DNA from: Pseudomonadales bacterium
GTDB lineage: Bacteria > Pseudomonadota > Gammaproteobacteria > Pseudomonadales > Azotimanducaceae
Reading direction: 5' to 3'
Assembly (NCBI GenBank): GCA_021295855.1
Contig: JAGWBO010000020.1
Coordinates: 1 to 49,701 of the forward strand
DNA length: 49,701 bases
Positions within the stretch are counted from its first letter, which is position 1; each line of letters starts with the position of its first letter. The notes beneath the pieces are model-generated. The model had not been told where the DNA came from. It searched no databases and worked only from the letters and a program-made list of their open reading frames with translations. Both the position numbers and the translations under genes were made by a program. Positions 9,094 to 17,534 of the stretch are shown one piece after another.

Positions 9094-9969
9094 ATGCTGA
9101 CTGAGACGCCTAGCTCGCACATCTACTTCTCTCAGCGACTGCGCTTGCATTACGTCGATTGGGGGAACGAAGACGCACCACCGCTGTTACTCATTCACGG
9201 AGGTCGCGACCATTGTCGAAACTGGGATTGGGTCGCGTCCGAACTGAGACATGACTATCACGTAATCGCTCCTGACCTTCGAGGACATGGCGATTCGCAA
9301 TGGATGGTCGGTGGTGGTTATTTACACATCGATTACGTCTACGACATTGCTCAGGTCGTGCAGCAGAAACATATGTCTCCTGTCACGGTGATGGGTCACT
9401 CTTTAGGTGGATCTATCTCGCTCATCTATGCGGGTCTATATCCCGAGACCGTCACCAAATTGATCTCAATTGAAGGAATGGGAGCGCCACCGCGATGGTC
9501 TCACTCGGGTAGCACACCCAAGGTCGAATCGCGTCTTCAGAATTGGGTCAATAACTTGCGCCACCTGTCTAGTCGCGTGCCGCGGAAATACGCTTCGTTA
9601 GAGGAAGCATTCCATCGCATGCAGACCGAGAATCCCCACCTCACGGAAGATCAGGCGCGACATTTGACTGTACATGGCAGCAATCAAAATGAGGATGGAA
9701 CCTACAGCTGGAAGTTCGACAACTACGTGCGCACGTTCGCACCTATTGGTCTGTCGGACGATGAGATTCAGTCGCTCTATGCCAGAATCACATGCCCGAC
9801 CCTCCTCATTTACGGGAAAGAATCGTGGGCGAGCGATCCCCTTAAAGACGGTCGAGCCGATGTGTTTAACGATGTGCAAGTCGCAGGAATTGACGATGCG
9901 GGGCACTGGAGCCACCATGACCAATTCGACGTGTTCATGAGAATCGTTTGCGACTTTCTTAACGCGTGA
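9094..9969 (+). CDS. Alpha/beta hydrolase
   Basis: Alpha/beta-hydrolase fold enzyme, 291 aa, with no signal peptide. Visible elements: oxyanion-hole LLIHGGRDH (about residues 26-34), PDLRGHGDS (about 65-73), nucleophile elbow GHSLGG with Ser about 102, acid region LLIYGKESW, and DAGHWSHHD containing the catalytic His (about 269). The cap domain between about 130 and 220 is helical. Its stop overlaps the GTG start of the next gene by 4 bases (GTGA), so the two are translationally coupled. The substrate is unknown; esterase, lactonase or haloalkane-type activities all share this fold. Confidence 0.84.
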   Translation: MLTETPSSHIYFSQRLRLHYVDWGNEDAPPLLLIHGGRDHCRNWDWVASELRHDYHVIAPDLRGHGDSQWMVGGGYLHIDYVYDIAQVVQQKHMSPVTVMGHSLGGSISLIYAGLYPETVTKLISIEGMGAPPRWSHSGSTPKVESRLQNWVNNLRHLSSRVPRKYASLEEAFHRMQTENPHLTEDQARHLTVHGSNQNEDGTYSWKFDNYVRTFAPIGLSDDEIQSLYARITCPTLLIYGKESWASDPLKDGRADVFNDVQVAGIDDAGHWSHHDQFDVFMRIVCDFLNA

Positions 9970-11054
9970 ATGCCGTAAATCGCCTCATTGAATCTCCGTG
10001 GCGTGGTGTGATCTATGCTGCCGGCGGTACTCTGCTACTTTCTGACCTGGCGACCACTCCAGGTGCCTCAAACGTACTGTTAGCAGCAACTGTCCCGTAT
10101 CACAATCGAGCAATGATTGATTTGCTTGGGTACGAACCCGAGAGTCACTGCTCCTCGCTCACGTCACGACGACTTGCGATGCAAGCCTTCTTACGCGCAC
10201 AAGATCTGGCTGACGTGTCTGATCAAGACCACGTGTACGGCTTAGGAATCACTGCTGCACTGCGTTCTGTGCGCGCAAAGCGAGGCGAGCATCGGGCTTA
10301 CGTCGCGCTGCAGACTCCGCGTAAGAGTCTTGTATGGCATGTGCCATTGAAGAAAGGTGCCTTATCTCGCCTACAGGAGGAACGGGAACTAGCTGATTTA
10401 GCGCTTCACTTCCTCGAATTCGGCCTAGGTCTTGACGAGACAAATTCGGATTTCACTCCGACGATTGGCGCGGATTACCACGATTCTGTGCCTCGATTGC
10501 TTGGCGAGACTCCTGCGTTTCACGGCAATGCAGGTCTTGCAGTGCTACCCGGTGCCTTTAACCCGATGCACGAGGGTCATCGTCGCATGCGCGAGGTAGC
10601 GGAGGAAAGGCTAAACCAACACGTCGTATATGAACTAAGTATTCGAAATGTAGATAAGCCTGATCTTGATTTCATCGACATCAGTCAACGGATTGAGCAG
10701 TTTGAAGCTGATGAGTACGTTTTAACTAATCAACCTACATTCATCGAGAAAGCGCGACTGCTCTTCAGCACCTCGGGCGGTACATTCGTCGTTGGGGCGG
10801 ATACCTTGCTTCGTATCGATCACGAGCAGTACTACGATTCATTAGAACATCGAGACGCCGCGATCGCGGAGTTGACAATGCTCGGAATTCGGTTCCTAGT
10901 GTTCGGGCGTCGCCACGGATCTGATTTTTTGACGCTCGAAGATCTCAAGGTGGGGTCTGATTTAGGCGCACTCTGCGAAGGTATTTCGGCCTCGGAATTC
11001 CAATGCGATTTATCCTCTACGGAACTAAGAGAAACTTGCCGCAAACAAGCTTGA
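9966..11054 (+). CDS. CinA-like domain fused to a nucleotidyltransferase (NadD/cytidylyltransferase-like)
   Basis: A two-domain cytoplasmic protein of 362 aa. Residues about 10-150 resemble the CinA C-terminal (nicotinamide-nucleotide amidase) fold: AAGGTLL, TTPGASNVLL, VPYHNRAMIDLLG, then GLGITAAL. Residues about 190-355 are a HIGH-type nucleotidyltransferase: LPGAFNPMHEGHRRM with HEGH in place of HxGH, a central VVGADTLLRI, and the terminal SSTELRE corresponding to ISSTxxR. CinA domains act on NMN or ADP-ribose and NadD-type enzymes adenylate nicotinate mononucleotide, so a role in NAD salvage or metabolite repair is inference. The GTG start overlaps the hydrolase stop. I recall similar fusions in plants and some bacteria, without a firmly assigned function. 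Confidence 0.75.
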   Translation: MNAVNRLIESPWRGVIYAAGGTLLLSDLATTPGASNVLLAATVPYHNRAMIDLLGYEPESHCSSLTSRRLAMQAFLRAQDLADVSDQDHVYGLGITAALRSVRAKRGEHRAYVALQTPRKSLVWHVPLKKGALSRLQEERELADLALHFLEFGLGLDETNSDFTPTIGADYHDSVPRLLGETPAFHGNAGLAVLPGAFNPMHEGHRRMREVAEERLNQHVVYELSIRNVDKPDLDFIDISQRIEQFEADEYVLTNQPTFIEKARLLFSTSGGTFVVGADTLLRIDHEQYYDSLEHRDAAIAELTMLGIRFLVFGRRHGSDFLTLEDLKVGSDLGALCEGISASEFQCDLSSTELRETCRKQA

Positions 11055-11346
11055 GAAGGCATATCCATCGAACACTAAATTCGGTTCCTAGACCTGTCGT
11101 TGCATAAGTCCCTCATCAACTCATGCCAAGTTGACCTGTTTATGTCGTGATCAAAGAGAGCCATCTAGCTTCGAGCTCGTGTTTCACGTTCAAAATTAAG
11201 TACGAATACTCGTTCATGTTCTACTGAGATTCACTTGCTAGAATCCTGCGTGCCCGGCGGTACCGCGATTCTTCGGTTGCACCAAGGTAGATTTAAAGAA
11301 TTCACTTCCTACATACCCTAGCCACGCAACCAAATATAGCGACACA
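11055..11346. other. Intergenic region before the DUF1538 operon
   Basis: 292 bases with no credible gene on either strand. A TAGAAT hexamer at 11239-11244 could be a -10 element for the DUF1538 operon, but no good -35 sits at standard distance. No terminator-like hairpin with T-run was found. Confidence 0.4.
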
Positions 11347-12081
11347 TTGACGGTATTAATGAAAGCGCTCGCTGGACGTATATTTGATGCGATGCGCGAT
11401 CTTGCGCCGATCGTCGTCGTAATCGCGTTTTTCCAAATCGTTGTCCTCCAGCAACCTTTCCCTAACCTTGGCGACACCTTTGTGGGCTTGGTCTGCGTCA
11501 TACTCGGTCTCGCTCTGTTCATACATGGACTAGAAAGCGGCTTGTTTCCGTTTGGAGAAGCAATCGCTCAAGCATTTGCCAAGAAGAGCAGTCTTATCGC
11601 GTTACTCAGTTTTGCGTTCTGTCTTGGATTTGGAACTACCATCGCGGAACCGGCTCTCATCGCCATCGCGGCAGAAGCGGCAGAAGTCGTGGCACTAGCC
11701 GGACATATCGAAAACGAAGTCAGCGTACGCGAGGCGTATGCTCTCAATTTGCGATTGGTCGTTGCTCTATCAGTCGGATCCGCCGTCGTCATTGGCGTCG
11801 TCCGAATCTTGAAAGGTTGGCCGATACACGTGATGATCATTTCAGCGTACGTGATCGTAACCGTACTCACGTTTTTCGCGCCTCACGAGATCATCGGCAT
11901 CGCTTACGACTCGGGCGGAGTCACGACAAGCACCATCACTGTGCCTCTATTAACCGCATTGGGGGTTGGATTAGCTTCGAGCATCAAGGGACGCAATCCA
12001 ATGGTCGATGGGTTCGGCCTGATCGCGTTCGCATGTCTCGCGCCAATCATCTTCATACTCGTCTATGGAATGATCGCTTGA
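11347..12081 (+). CDS. DUF1538 family membrane protein (first of a pair)
   Basis: Inner-membrane protein of 244 aa with about six or seven hydrophobic segments. Characteristic DUF1538 motifs are the early [25 protein letters not shown] (about residues 60-70), [10 protein letters not shown] (about 95-104), [16 protein letters not shown] (about 187-202) and the final [14 protein letters not shown]. Such conserved polar motifs inside membrane segments suggest a transporter or channel, but no substrate is established. The listed start is TTG; the ATG at 11359 is an equally good alternative. One base separates it from its paralogue, and the PII-like and CBS genes follow, so all four form one operon. 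Confidence 0.82.
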   Translation: MTVLMKALAGRIFDAMRDLAPIVVVIAFFQIVVLQQPFPNLGDTFVGLVCVILGLALFIHGLESGLFPFGEAIAQAFAKKSSLIALLSFAFCLGFGTTIAEPALIAIAAEAAEVVALAGHIENEVSVREAYALNLRLVVALSVGSAVVIGVVRILKGWPIHVMIISAYVIVTVLTFFAPHEIIGIAYDSGGVTTSTITVPLLTALGVGLASSIKGRNPMVDGFGLIAFACLAPIIFILVYGMIA

Positions 12082-12082
12082 C

Positions 12083-12859
12083 ATGGAATTCCTAGTCGGC
12101 TTAGCAATGTCCTTCGGCTCCACGTTGAGAGACGTAGCGCCGATCGTGCTCATGCTTGTCGTTTTTCAAGCACTCGTATTGCGCCAGAAACTTCCGAGAC
12201 TCAAGCAAATCACGAGTGGCTTCGCGCTCGTCGTCATCGGATTGTCTTTATTCCTAGTTGGCTTAGAAGACGCCTTGTTTCCAATCGGCGAAACGATGGC
12301 AACACAACTAACTGCTTCGAACCTTGCGACGACAGCCGTAGAGGTTCGATGGATGGATTATGTGGTTGTGTACGCCTTCGCGGCAGCGATCGGATTCGCA
12401 ACAACGATTGCGGAACCTCCATTAATAGCAGTCGCGCTCAAGGCAGAAAGCGCATCTGGCGGGGCAATTAGTGCGTGGGGATTGAGATTGGCGGTCGCGG
12501 TCGGCGTTGCGATAGGCGTATCGTTAGGCTGTTTTCGCATCGTGACCGGAACCCCGCTACAGTGGTATATCATCGTAGCCTACATCATTGTCATGATCCA
12601 AACAGTATTTGCGAGCAGAACGATAATGCCGCTTGCATACGACAGCGGCGGAGTCACGACCTCGACTGTAACTGTTCCCGTCGTTGCTGCGCTAGGGCTG
12701 GGTCTGGCCAGCAATATCCCTGGACGAAGCGCGTTAATCGACGGGTTCGGACTGATTGCATTCGCAAGCGTTTTTCCGATTATGAGCGTACTTAGTTACT
12801 CGCTAATCAGCTCCACGCTAGCAAAAAGAAAGCACACACCTCGCAAGACCGAGCACTAA
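12083..12859 (+). CDS. DUF1538 family membrane protein (second of a pair)
   Basis: Paralogue of the preceding gene, 258 aa, with the same motif order: RDVAPIVLMLVVFQ, GLEDALFPIGE, FATTIAEPPLIAV (about residues 105-117), [16 protein letters not shown] (about 186-201), [14 protein letters not shown]. The two copies probably fold as matching halves of one complex, as in inverted or tandem repeat transporters; that is inference. The C-terminus carries a short basic cytoplasmic tail (KRKHTPRKTEH). The PII-like gene starts 4 bases downstream. Confidence 0.82.
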   Translation: MEFLVGLAMSFGSTLRDVAPIVLMLVVFQALVLRQKLPRLKQITSGFALVVIGLSLFLVGLEDALFPIGETMATQLTASNLATTAVEVRWMDYVVVYAFAAAIGFATTIAEPPLIAVALKAESASGGAISAWGLRLAVAVGVAIGVSLGCFRIVTGTPLQWYIIVAYIIVMIQTVFASRTIMPLAYDSGGVTTSTVTVPVVAALGLGLASNIPGRSALIDGFGLIAFASVFPIMSVLSYSLISSTLAKRKHTPRKTEH

Positions 12860-12863
12860 CCAC

Positions 12864-13211
12864 ATGCTAAAACTCATTGTTGTCATTGTGTCTGTTGACA
12901 AAACGGACGAGTTAATTGAAACAGCGCGGAAGGCAGGTGCCACCGGTGCCACGGTAATACATGAGGTTCGTGGCGAGGGTCTGAAGGCTTCCAAGACATT
13001 TCTCGGTTTAGATTTCAGTGCAGTGCGCGACGCAATTTTGTTCGTCGCCGCAGACAACAGCGCACAAGACATCATGAACGCCATTCAAGAGTCTGCAGGA
13101 TTCGACGAGAACCCAGGCTCGGGAATTGCATTTCAATTGTCAATTGAGGATGCAGTCGGTCTCCGTAGCCAAATGCCTTACATTCTTGAATCCATGGATG
13201 ATGACACATGA
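12864..13211 (+). CDS. PII-like regulatory protein
   Basis: Small soluble protein of 115 aa matching the nitrogen-regulatory PII fold: starting strand MLKLIVVIVSV, helix DELIETARKAGATGATV, a Gly-rich loop HEVRGEGLKASKTF in the T-loop position (about residues 34-47), the strand DAILFVAAD, and the C-terminal GSGIAFQLSIEDAVGL matching the PII G-x-G-x-x-x-x-x-x-x-E/D-x-A region. The uridylylation Tyr of GlnB is absent, so this is a PII-like branch. Its position right after two DUF1538 membrane proteins mirrors GlnK-AmtB pairing and suggests it gates or senses for that transporter. The stop overlaps the CBS gene start by 4 bases (ATGA). Confidence 0.78.
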   Translation: MLKLIVVIVSVDKTDELIETARKAGATGATVIHEVRGEGLKASKTFLGLDFSAVRDAILFVAADNSAQDIMNAIQESAGFDENPGSGIAFQLSIEDAVGLRSQMPYILESMDDDT

Positions 13212-13609
13212 CAGACGACAGTATCGCTAGAGTGGAGGACTACATGTCCAGAGAATTTCACTCGATTGATCGGGACGCGACTGTGCACGACGCAATCACA
13301 ATGCTGAAGGAACACAACTTAAATGCCCTAATTGTGGACCGGCGCGATGAAGACGATGAAATTGGATTAGTCACGGTTTCGGACGTTGCGAGGGAAGTAA
13401 TGGGTAAACACCGACCACCGGACCGAACTTACGTGTTCGAGATCATGATGAAACCCGTAGTCTCAGTTCCAGCACGGATGAAGGTGGTTTATGCGACTCG
13501 TCTATTGGCAAAGCTAGACCTATCCCAAGCAGTCGTTACGGACGAGACACGACACCCGCTAGGGATCGTAAATCGAAGGGACTTGGTGTTCGCCTGCTTG
13601 GAAGGCTAA
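13208..13609 (+). CDS. CBS-pair protein
   Basis: 133 aa made almost entirely of two CBS motifs: VEDYMSREFHSIDRDATVHDA to GLVTVSDVAREV (about residues 6-65), then IMMKPVVSVPARMKV to PLGIVNRRDLVFA (about 77-130). Bateman pairs bind adenine nucleotides such as AMP, ATP or SAM and usually report energy state. Overlap with the PII-like gene implies translational coupling and joint work as a ligand-sensing module for the DUF1538 pair. No catalytic domain is attached. Confidence 0.86.
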   Translation: MTDDSIARVEDYMSREFHSIDRDATVHDAITMLKEHNLNALIVDRRDEDDEIGLVTVSDVAREVMGKHRPPDRTYVFEIMMKPVVSVPARMKVVYATRLLAKLDLSQAVVTDETRHPLGIVNRRDLVFACLEG

Positions 13610-13693
13610 TTCGCTAGAGTGATCGCAAATCCACTCGCACCTCGCTTCGCGGAACGCAGAGACTTGGATAACCTCACGATATTTCGGTTCTGT

Positions 13694-13727
13694 GTCGAGC
13701 TAACTCCCATTACGTAGCTAGCTCGAC
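13694..13727 (-). repeat. 9-bp inverted repeat at the 3' end of the MATE gene
   Basis: GTCGAGCTA and TAGCTCGAC are perfect inverted copies separated by 16 bases, spanning the MATE stop codon (13718-13720). The position at the end of the gene suggests a transcript-end stem or a bidirectional terminator toward the convergent CBS gene, but no T-run is adjacent. Confidence 0.35.
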
Positions 13728-15148
13728 TTGAGGCTAGTAGCTTTTGCACTGCCATGACCACGCTCAGCGGGAACGGCTGGATTCGTGGGTGTTCCTGACG
13801 AGAGTTGAATGAGATTCTTCCATCGATCGGTTCTATATCTTGCAATCAGGAGACCACCTTTTACGACATTCTCAGCTACCATCGCAGCGAACATGTAGAT
13901 GACGTCTAGACTGAGAAGCACACACGCGATCGCAATTACGCAGCGAATACCGATTAATCCAATAAGAGTCGAGACCATTGGAAAACGCGTATCGCCAGCT
14001 CCACGTAGTGCACCTCCGATCGCGAATTCAATCGCCATCAATGGCGTAGAAAGAGCAAGCATCCACGCGATTTGCACCGAATAAGTGACCGTCTGCGGAT
14101 CCGGCTCCGAAAGGAACACATAAACGATCGCTTCCGCGTTAAACACGATCACACATGCAAGCGTTCCCATCGAGAGTGCCGCGTAAAGTAACGCACGCCA
14201 GCCACTTCGAACCGCGCCTTCTGGATCATTAGCTCCAAGATGTTGCCCGGCAAGCGTCGAACCAGCGATCGAAAAACCGAAGCCAACGACCATGCAGAGC
14301 ATGAACATCGTTCCTGAAAGTGAGTACGCAGCGAACGCTGAAGTACCATAGAAATTCCCGAGGAGAACTAGGAAGAAAAAGTAGCCAACTTGGAACACGA
14401 TCATCTCGAGACCTGCGGGATAGCCAACGTTTAGCAACTGCTTAAATCGGTGTTTCTCCATCCAACCGACTCGTACAAACTCAATCCGGACCCATTGCCC
14501 CGCCCAGAGAACCACGCTGATTGCCGCACCGAGTAAACCGGCAACACCGCCCGCGATCGCGGCACCCTTCACACCTAATGCGGGAAATCCCCAATGACCT
14601 AAGACCAACGCATACAGCAAAGGAATATTCACGATGTTTACCGCGACGCTAATCCAGAACGGTGTCCATGCGTCGCCGGCGGCACGAAGTGCGGCTCCGA
14701 TGGTGAAGTTCACCGCAAATGCCAAATTGAAAACCGACATCCAACGGATGTTCTCGGCCGCGAGACGCGTTGTCTCCTCATCAACGCCGAACACCGATGA
14801 GATTTCAAAGGCGAAGACGATGCCTGGAATCGCACTTGCAACACTGGCGATTCCCGACAGCGCGAGACTCGCCATGGTCATTCGACCCGCTTCTTGGTAG
14901 TTCTGCGCTCCCCATGATCTAGCAACGAGTGCGGTTGTCCCCGCTGTGATTGCCATTAACAGTGCCTGCGTCGCAAAGAACACGCGCTGTCCCATGCCTA
15001 CAGCAGCGATCGCTTGTTCACCTAATTCCCCGACAAATTTCGTCTGTGCGATCACGACAAGCGAAAACATCAAGTTTGTGATGATCGACGGAAACGCCAA
15101 GCTCCCGAGACCAGGTCGCTCAGAGGATGGTTTTACTCTGGGTAACAT
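13718..15148 (-). CDS. MATE family efflux transporter
   Basis: Inner-membrane protein of 476 aa with about twelve hydrophobic segments arranged as two similar halves, exporting cationic or metabolite substrates against Na+ or H+. Evidence: N-terminal LAFPSIITNLMFSLVVIAQTKFVGELG, GQRVFFATQALLMAITAGTTALVARSWGA in helices 2-3, and in the second half the repeat-type sequence SLSGTMFMLCMVVGFGFSIAGSTLAGQHLGA (cited in parts). The typical MATE pattern ALRGAGDTRFP appears near residue 395. The last 40 residues are hydrophilic. It is divergent from the enoyl-CoA hydratase gene, with 30 bases between starts, so they share a promoter region. Confidence 0.9.
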   Translation of the reverse strand: MLPRVKPSSERPGLGSLAFPSIITNLMFSLVVIAQTKFVGELGEQAIAAVGMGQRVFFATQALLMAITAGTTALVARSWGAQNYQEAGRMTMASLALSGIASVASAIPGIVFAFEISSVFGVDEETTRLAAENIRWMSVFNLAFAVNFTIGAALRAAGDAWTPFWISVAVNIVNIPLLYALVLGHWGFPALGVKGAAIAGGVAGLLGAAISVVLWAGQWVRIEFVRVGWMEKHRFKQLLNVGYPAGLEMIVFQVGYFFFLVLLGNFYGTSAFAAYSLSGTMFMLCMVVGFGFSIAGSTLAGQHLGANDPEGAVRSGWRALLYAALSMGTLACVIVFNAEAIVYVFLSEPDPQTVTYSVQIAWMLALSTPLMAIEFAIGGALRGAGDTRFPMVSTLIGLIGIRCVIAIACVLLSLDVIYMFAAMVAENVVKGGLLIARYRTDRWKNLIQLSSGTPTNPAVPAERGHGSAKATSLKSS

Positions 15149-15178
15149 CTACGCTTTCAAATCTCCGAGACAAACGAC

Positions 15179-15982
15179 GTGGGAACCGATTACCCAGATA
15201 TTGAAGTAACGCGGGAAGGTGCCGTGGCAATTGTCGAAATTCAACGCCCTCCCCACAATTTTTTTGACGTGCGGTTGATCCATCAGATCGCCGACGCCTT
15301 CAATGTGCTAGATGAAGATGTGAGCTGTCGCGCAGTTGTCCTCGCCTCGCAAGGCAAGTCTTTCTGCGCCGGCGCGAATTTCGGGAGCGGCTCCGAAGAG
15401 AGTTCAGGTAACGAAGAGTTTACCGAAGAGGGATTTCGAAACCGAACAGGATCACTCTATGAGGAAGGCGTTCGGCTATTCCGTGCAAAGAAGCCACTAA
15501 TCGCGGCCGTACAAGGAGCTGCTATCGGCGGAGGTTTCGGTCTGTCACTCGTTGCGGATTTTCGTGTTGCAGCACCGGAAGCACGCTTCGCAGCCAACTT
15601 CGTAAAACTGGGCATTCACCCGGGTTTCGGACTAACCGTAACACTTCCAAGACTAGTCGGTCCTCAATTCGCGAACCTCATGTTTTTTACTGGTCGTCGA
15701 ATCAAGGGCGAAGAAGCGCTCAAGCGCGGTCTCGTTGATGAGCTCGTGCCACTAGAGGACGTTCGAGATCGTGCTATCGCGCTCGCACAAGAGATCTCGG
15801 AAAACGCTCCCCTCGCCGTAGCGTCTACGCGTGCAACGACACGACAAGGGCTCGCGGATCAAATCAAGACCGCGACCGATCACGAGTTAAAAGAGCAGCA
15901 ATGGTTGCGCGAAACGGAAGACGCAGCTGAAGGCATCCTGTCGGTCGCAGAACGTCGGCCCGGTAATTTCGTAGGACGCTAA
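15179..15982 (+). CDS. Enoyl-CoA hydratase/isomerase family protein (crotonase)
   Basis: Crotonase-fold enzyme of 267 aa, start GTG. Oxyanion-hole segments are SFCAGANFGSG (about residues 62-72) and GAAIGGGFGLSLVADFRVA (about 113-131). The region NFVKLGIHPGFG (about 139-150) holds the usual catalytic acid positions but reads K-L-G-I-H-P-G rather than E-x-x-x-G, so hydratase activity is less certain than the fold. A 15-residue acidic insert (SEESSGNEEFTEEG) follows the first oxyanion motif. It lies 22 bases upstream of the broken LLM gene, and an SDR follows, suggesting an acyl-CoA catabolic operon. Confidence 0.86.
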   Translation: MGTDYPDIEVTREGAVAIVEIQRPPHNFFDVRLIHQIADAFNVLDEDVSCRAVVLASQGKSFCAGANFGSGSEESSGNEEFTEEGFRNRTGSLYEEGVRLFRAKKPLIAAVQGAAIGGGFGLSLVADFRVAAPEARFAANFVKLGIHPGFGLTVTLPRLVGPQFANLMFFTGRRIKGEEALKRGLVDELVPLEDVRDRAIALAQEISENAPLAVASTRATTRQGLADQIKTATDHELKEQQWLRETEDAAEGILSVAERRPGNFVGR

Positions 15983-15990
15983 CAAGACCC

Positions 15991-15997
15991 GAAGGAG
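15991..15997 (+). promoter_or_regulatory. Strong ribosome binding site (GAAGGAG) for the LLM oxidoreductase
   Basis: GAAGGAG lies 7 bases before the GTG at 16005. The codons following that GTG read MELGKLGVWYFTDAM, a typical N-terminus for this F420-type family, which fixes the true start upstream of the frame break. Confidence 0.75.
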
Positions 15998-16004
15998 TTA
16001 TCAA

Positions 16005-16849
16005 GTGGAACTAGGCAAACTCGGCGTTTGGTATTTCACCGATGCAATGTCGGCAACTGAAGCTGCAAATACAGCGAACTGTGGATACCTGAAACGTTCG
16101 GCCGCAACCCATTTGCTCATGCTGCATGGCTCCTCGCGAACACAACCTCGCTCGTGATTGCGACTGGTATTGCGAACATCTACTACCGTGAACCAGGCGT
16201 TACGCTCGCGGCTCAACATACACTAGCCGAACAGAGCGACGATCGCTTTTTACTTGGTCTAGGGGTTTCACACCAACCCCTTGTCGAGGGGTTGCGAGGA
16301 TTGACGTACGGAAAACCTGTGTCGACGATGCGCGCTTACTTGCAAAAAATGAAAGCTTCCCCGTACAGCGCGCCGCGCATCGCCGAAGCTCCTAAGACTG
16401 TCATTGCGGCGCTAGGTCCAAATATGTTGAAACTAGCGGCTTCAGAAGTCGACGGCGCTCATCCGTACTTTACCTCGCCTGTGCATACGAAAATGGCGCG
16501 AGAAACGATGGGACCGGAAGCATGGTTGTGCGTTGAGCAAAAGGTGATCATGGAGACCGACGCGGCACAGGCTCGAGCTGCTGCCCGTCGCGCCGCATCG
16601 ACCTATCAAGGGTTGCCGAACTACCGCAATAACTGGCTTCGCATGGGTCTAAGTGAATCAGATTTCAATGAGTCCGGGAGCGATGAGTTCATCGACGCGA
16701 CCTTTGCGTGGGGAGACGTCGACGCGATTCGAGAACGTATAGACGAACATATGCAGGCGGGCGCAAGTCACGTGTGCGTTCAGCCGATTCGTGCCGATGG
16801 CAAAATTCAGCAACCTGACTGGGACGCCCTTGAAGCGCTTTCGACGTAG
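16005..16849 (+). pseudogene. LLM-class F420-dependent oxidoreductase, frame broken by an apparent short deletion
   Basis: Luciferase-like monooxygenase fold oxidoreductase. The gene starts at GTG 16005 after a strong ribosome site and reads MELGKLGVWYFTDAM plus about ten residues, then loses the frame near 16077. The correct sequence resumes at 16079 in another frame as LWIPETFGRNPFAHAAWLLA, continuing as IATGIANIYYREPG, GLGVSHQPLVEGL and YGKPVSTMRAYL to the stop at 16849. Family members have about ten residues (consensus RxxExLGYxx) exactly at this point, so about 28 bases seem to be lost. The rest shows no decay. If translated as it stands, only about 46 residues, or an internal product from GTG 16154 (231 aa), would be made. 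It lies between the crotonase and SDR genes. Confidence 0.85.
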
Positions 16850-16857
16850 AGGATGAC

Positions 16858-17526
16858 ATGAGCGAATTTGATGGTGTAAACGTCACTGTAACTGGCGCAG
16901 CCGGTGTGCTGGGTACGGCGGTGGCTGAGGCATTTCGGGCAAAAGGTGCGACGGTTACTGGTATCGATATCGTCAGTACCGATACTACCTTCACGCTACA
17001 TCAAGCTGATCTCATTGATCCTGAAGATGCGCGTCGAGTGGTGGCTGAGATTGGTCAAATCGATGTACTGGCAAACATCGCCGGCGGGTTTACGATGGGC
17101 GACACCGTTGATTCCACCAGCGATGAAACGTGGGACTTTATGTACAACCTAAACGTGCGTACAGTCTTCAACATGGTCCGAGCTGTCGTACCTCAGATGG
17201 TTGATCGTCAACGAGGTAAGATCGTGAACATCGGCGCACTTAACGCACTCAGAGGCGTCGGTCGTATGGCAGCCTATTCCGCGTCAAAGAGCGTCGTCAT
17301 ACGTTTGACCGAAAGTCTATCCGAAGAGCTCAAGACGAAAAATATCAATGTGAACTGCGTCTTACCGAGCATCATCGACACGCCAAGAAACCGCGAAGAT
17401 ATGCCCAAGGCGAATTTTTCGACTTGGGTTACTCCAGAGGCGATGGCGAAGGTTGTCTTGTTCCTCGCTTCGTCAGATGCTGACCCTATACACGGCGCCT
17501 CGCTGCCGGTAACGGGACTCGCGTAA
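16858..17526 (+). CDS. Short-chain dehydrogenase/reductase
   Basis: Classical SDR, 222 aa. It has the TGAAGVLG cofactor loop (about residues 12-19), Asp in GIDIV at the end of the second strand (favouring NAD), NIAGGF (about 74), the catalytic Ser region IGALNALRGVG and YSASK (Tyr about 140, Lys 144). The C-terminus ends in HGASLPVTGLA. It starts 9 bases after the LLM gene, so it is co-transcribed with that broken gene and the upstream crotonase. Its substrate is probably an acyl- or alcohol-containing catabolic intermediate, by context only. Confidence 0.86.
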   Translation: MSEFDGVNVTVTGAAGVLGTAVAEAFRAKGATVTGIDIVSTDTTFTLHQADLIDPEDARRVVAEIGQIDVLANIAGGFTMGDTVDSTSDETWDFMYNLNVRTVFNMVRAVVPQMVDRQRGKIVNIGALNALRGVGRMAAYSASKSVVIRLTESLSEELKTKNINVNCVLPSIIDTPRNREDMPKANFSTWVTPEAMAKVVLFLASSDADPIHGASLPVTGLA

Positions 17527-17534
17527 CGACAGAA

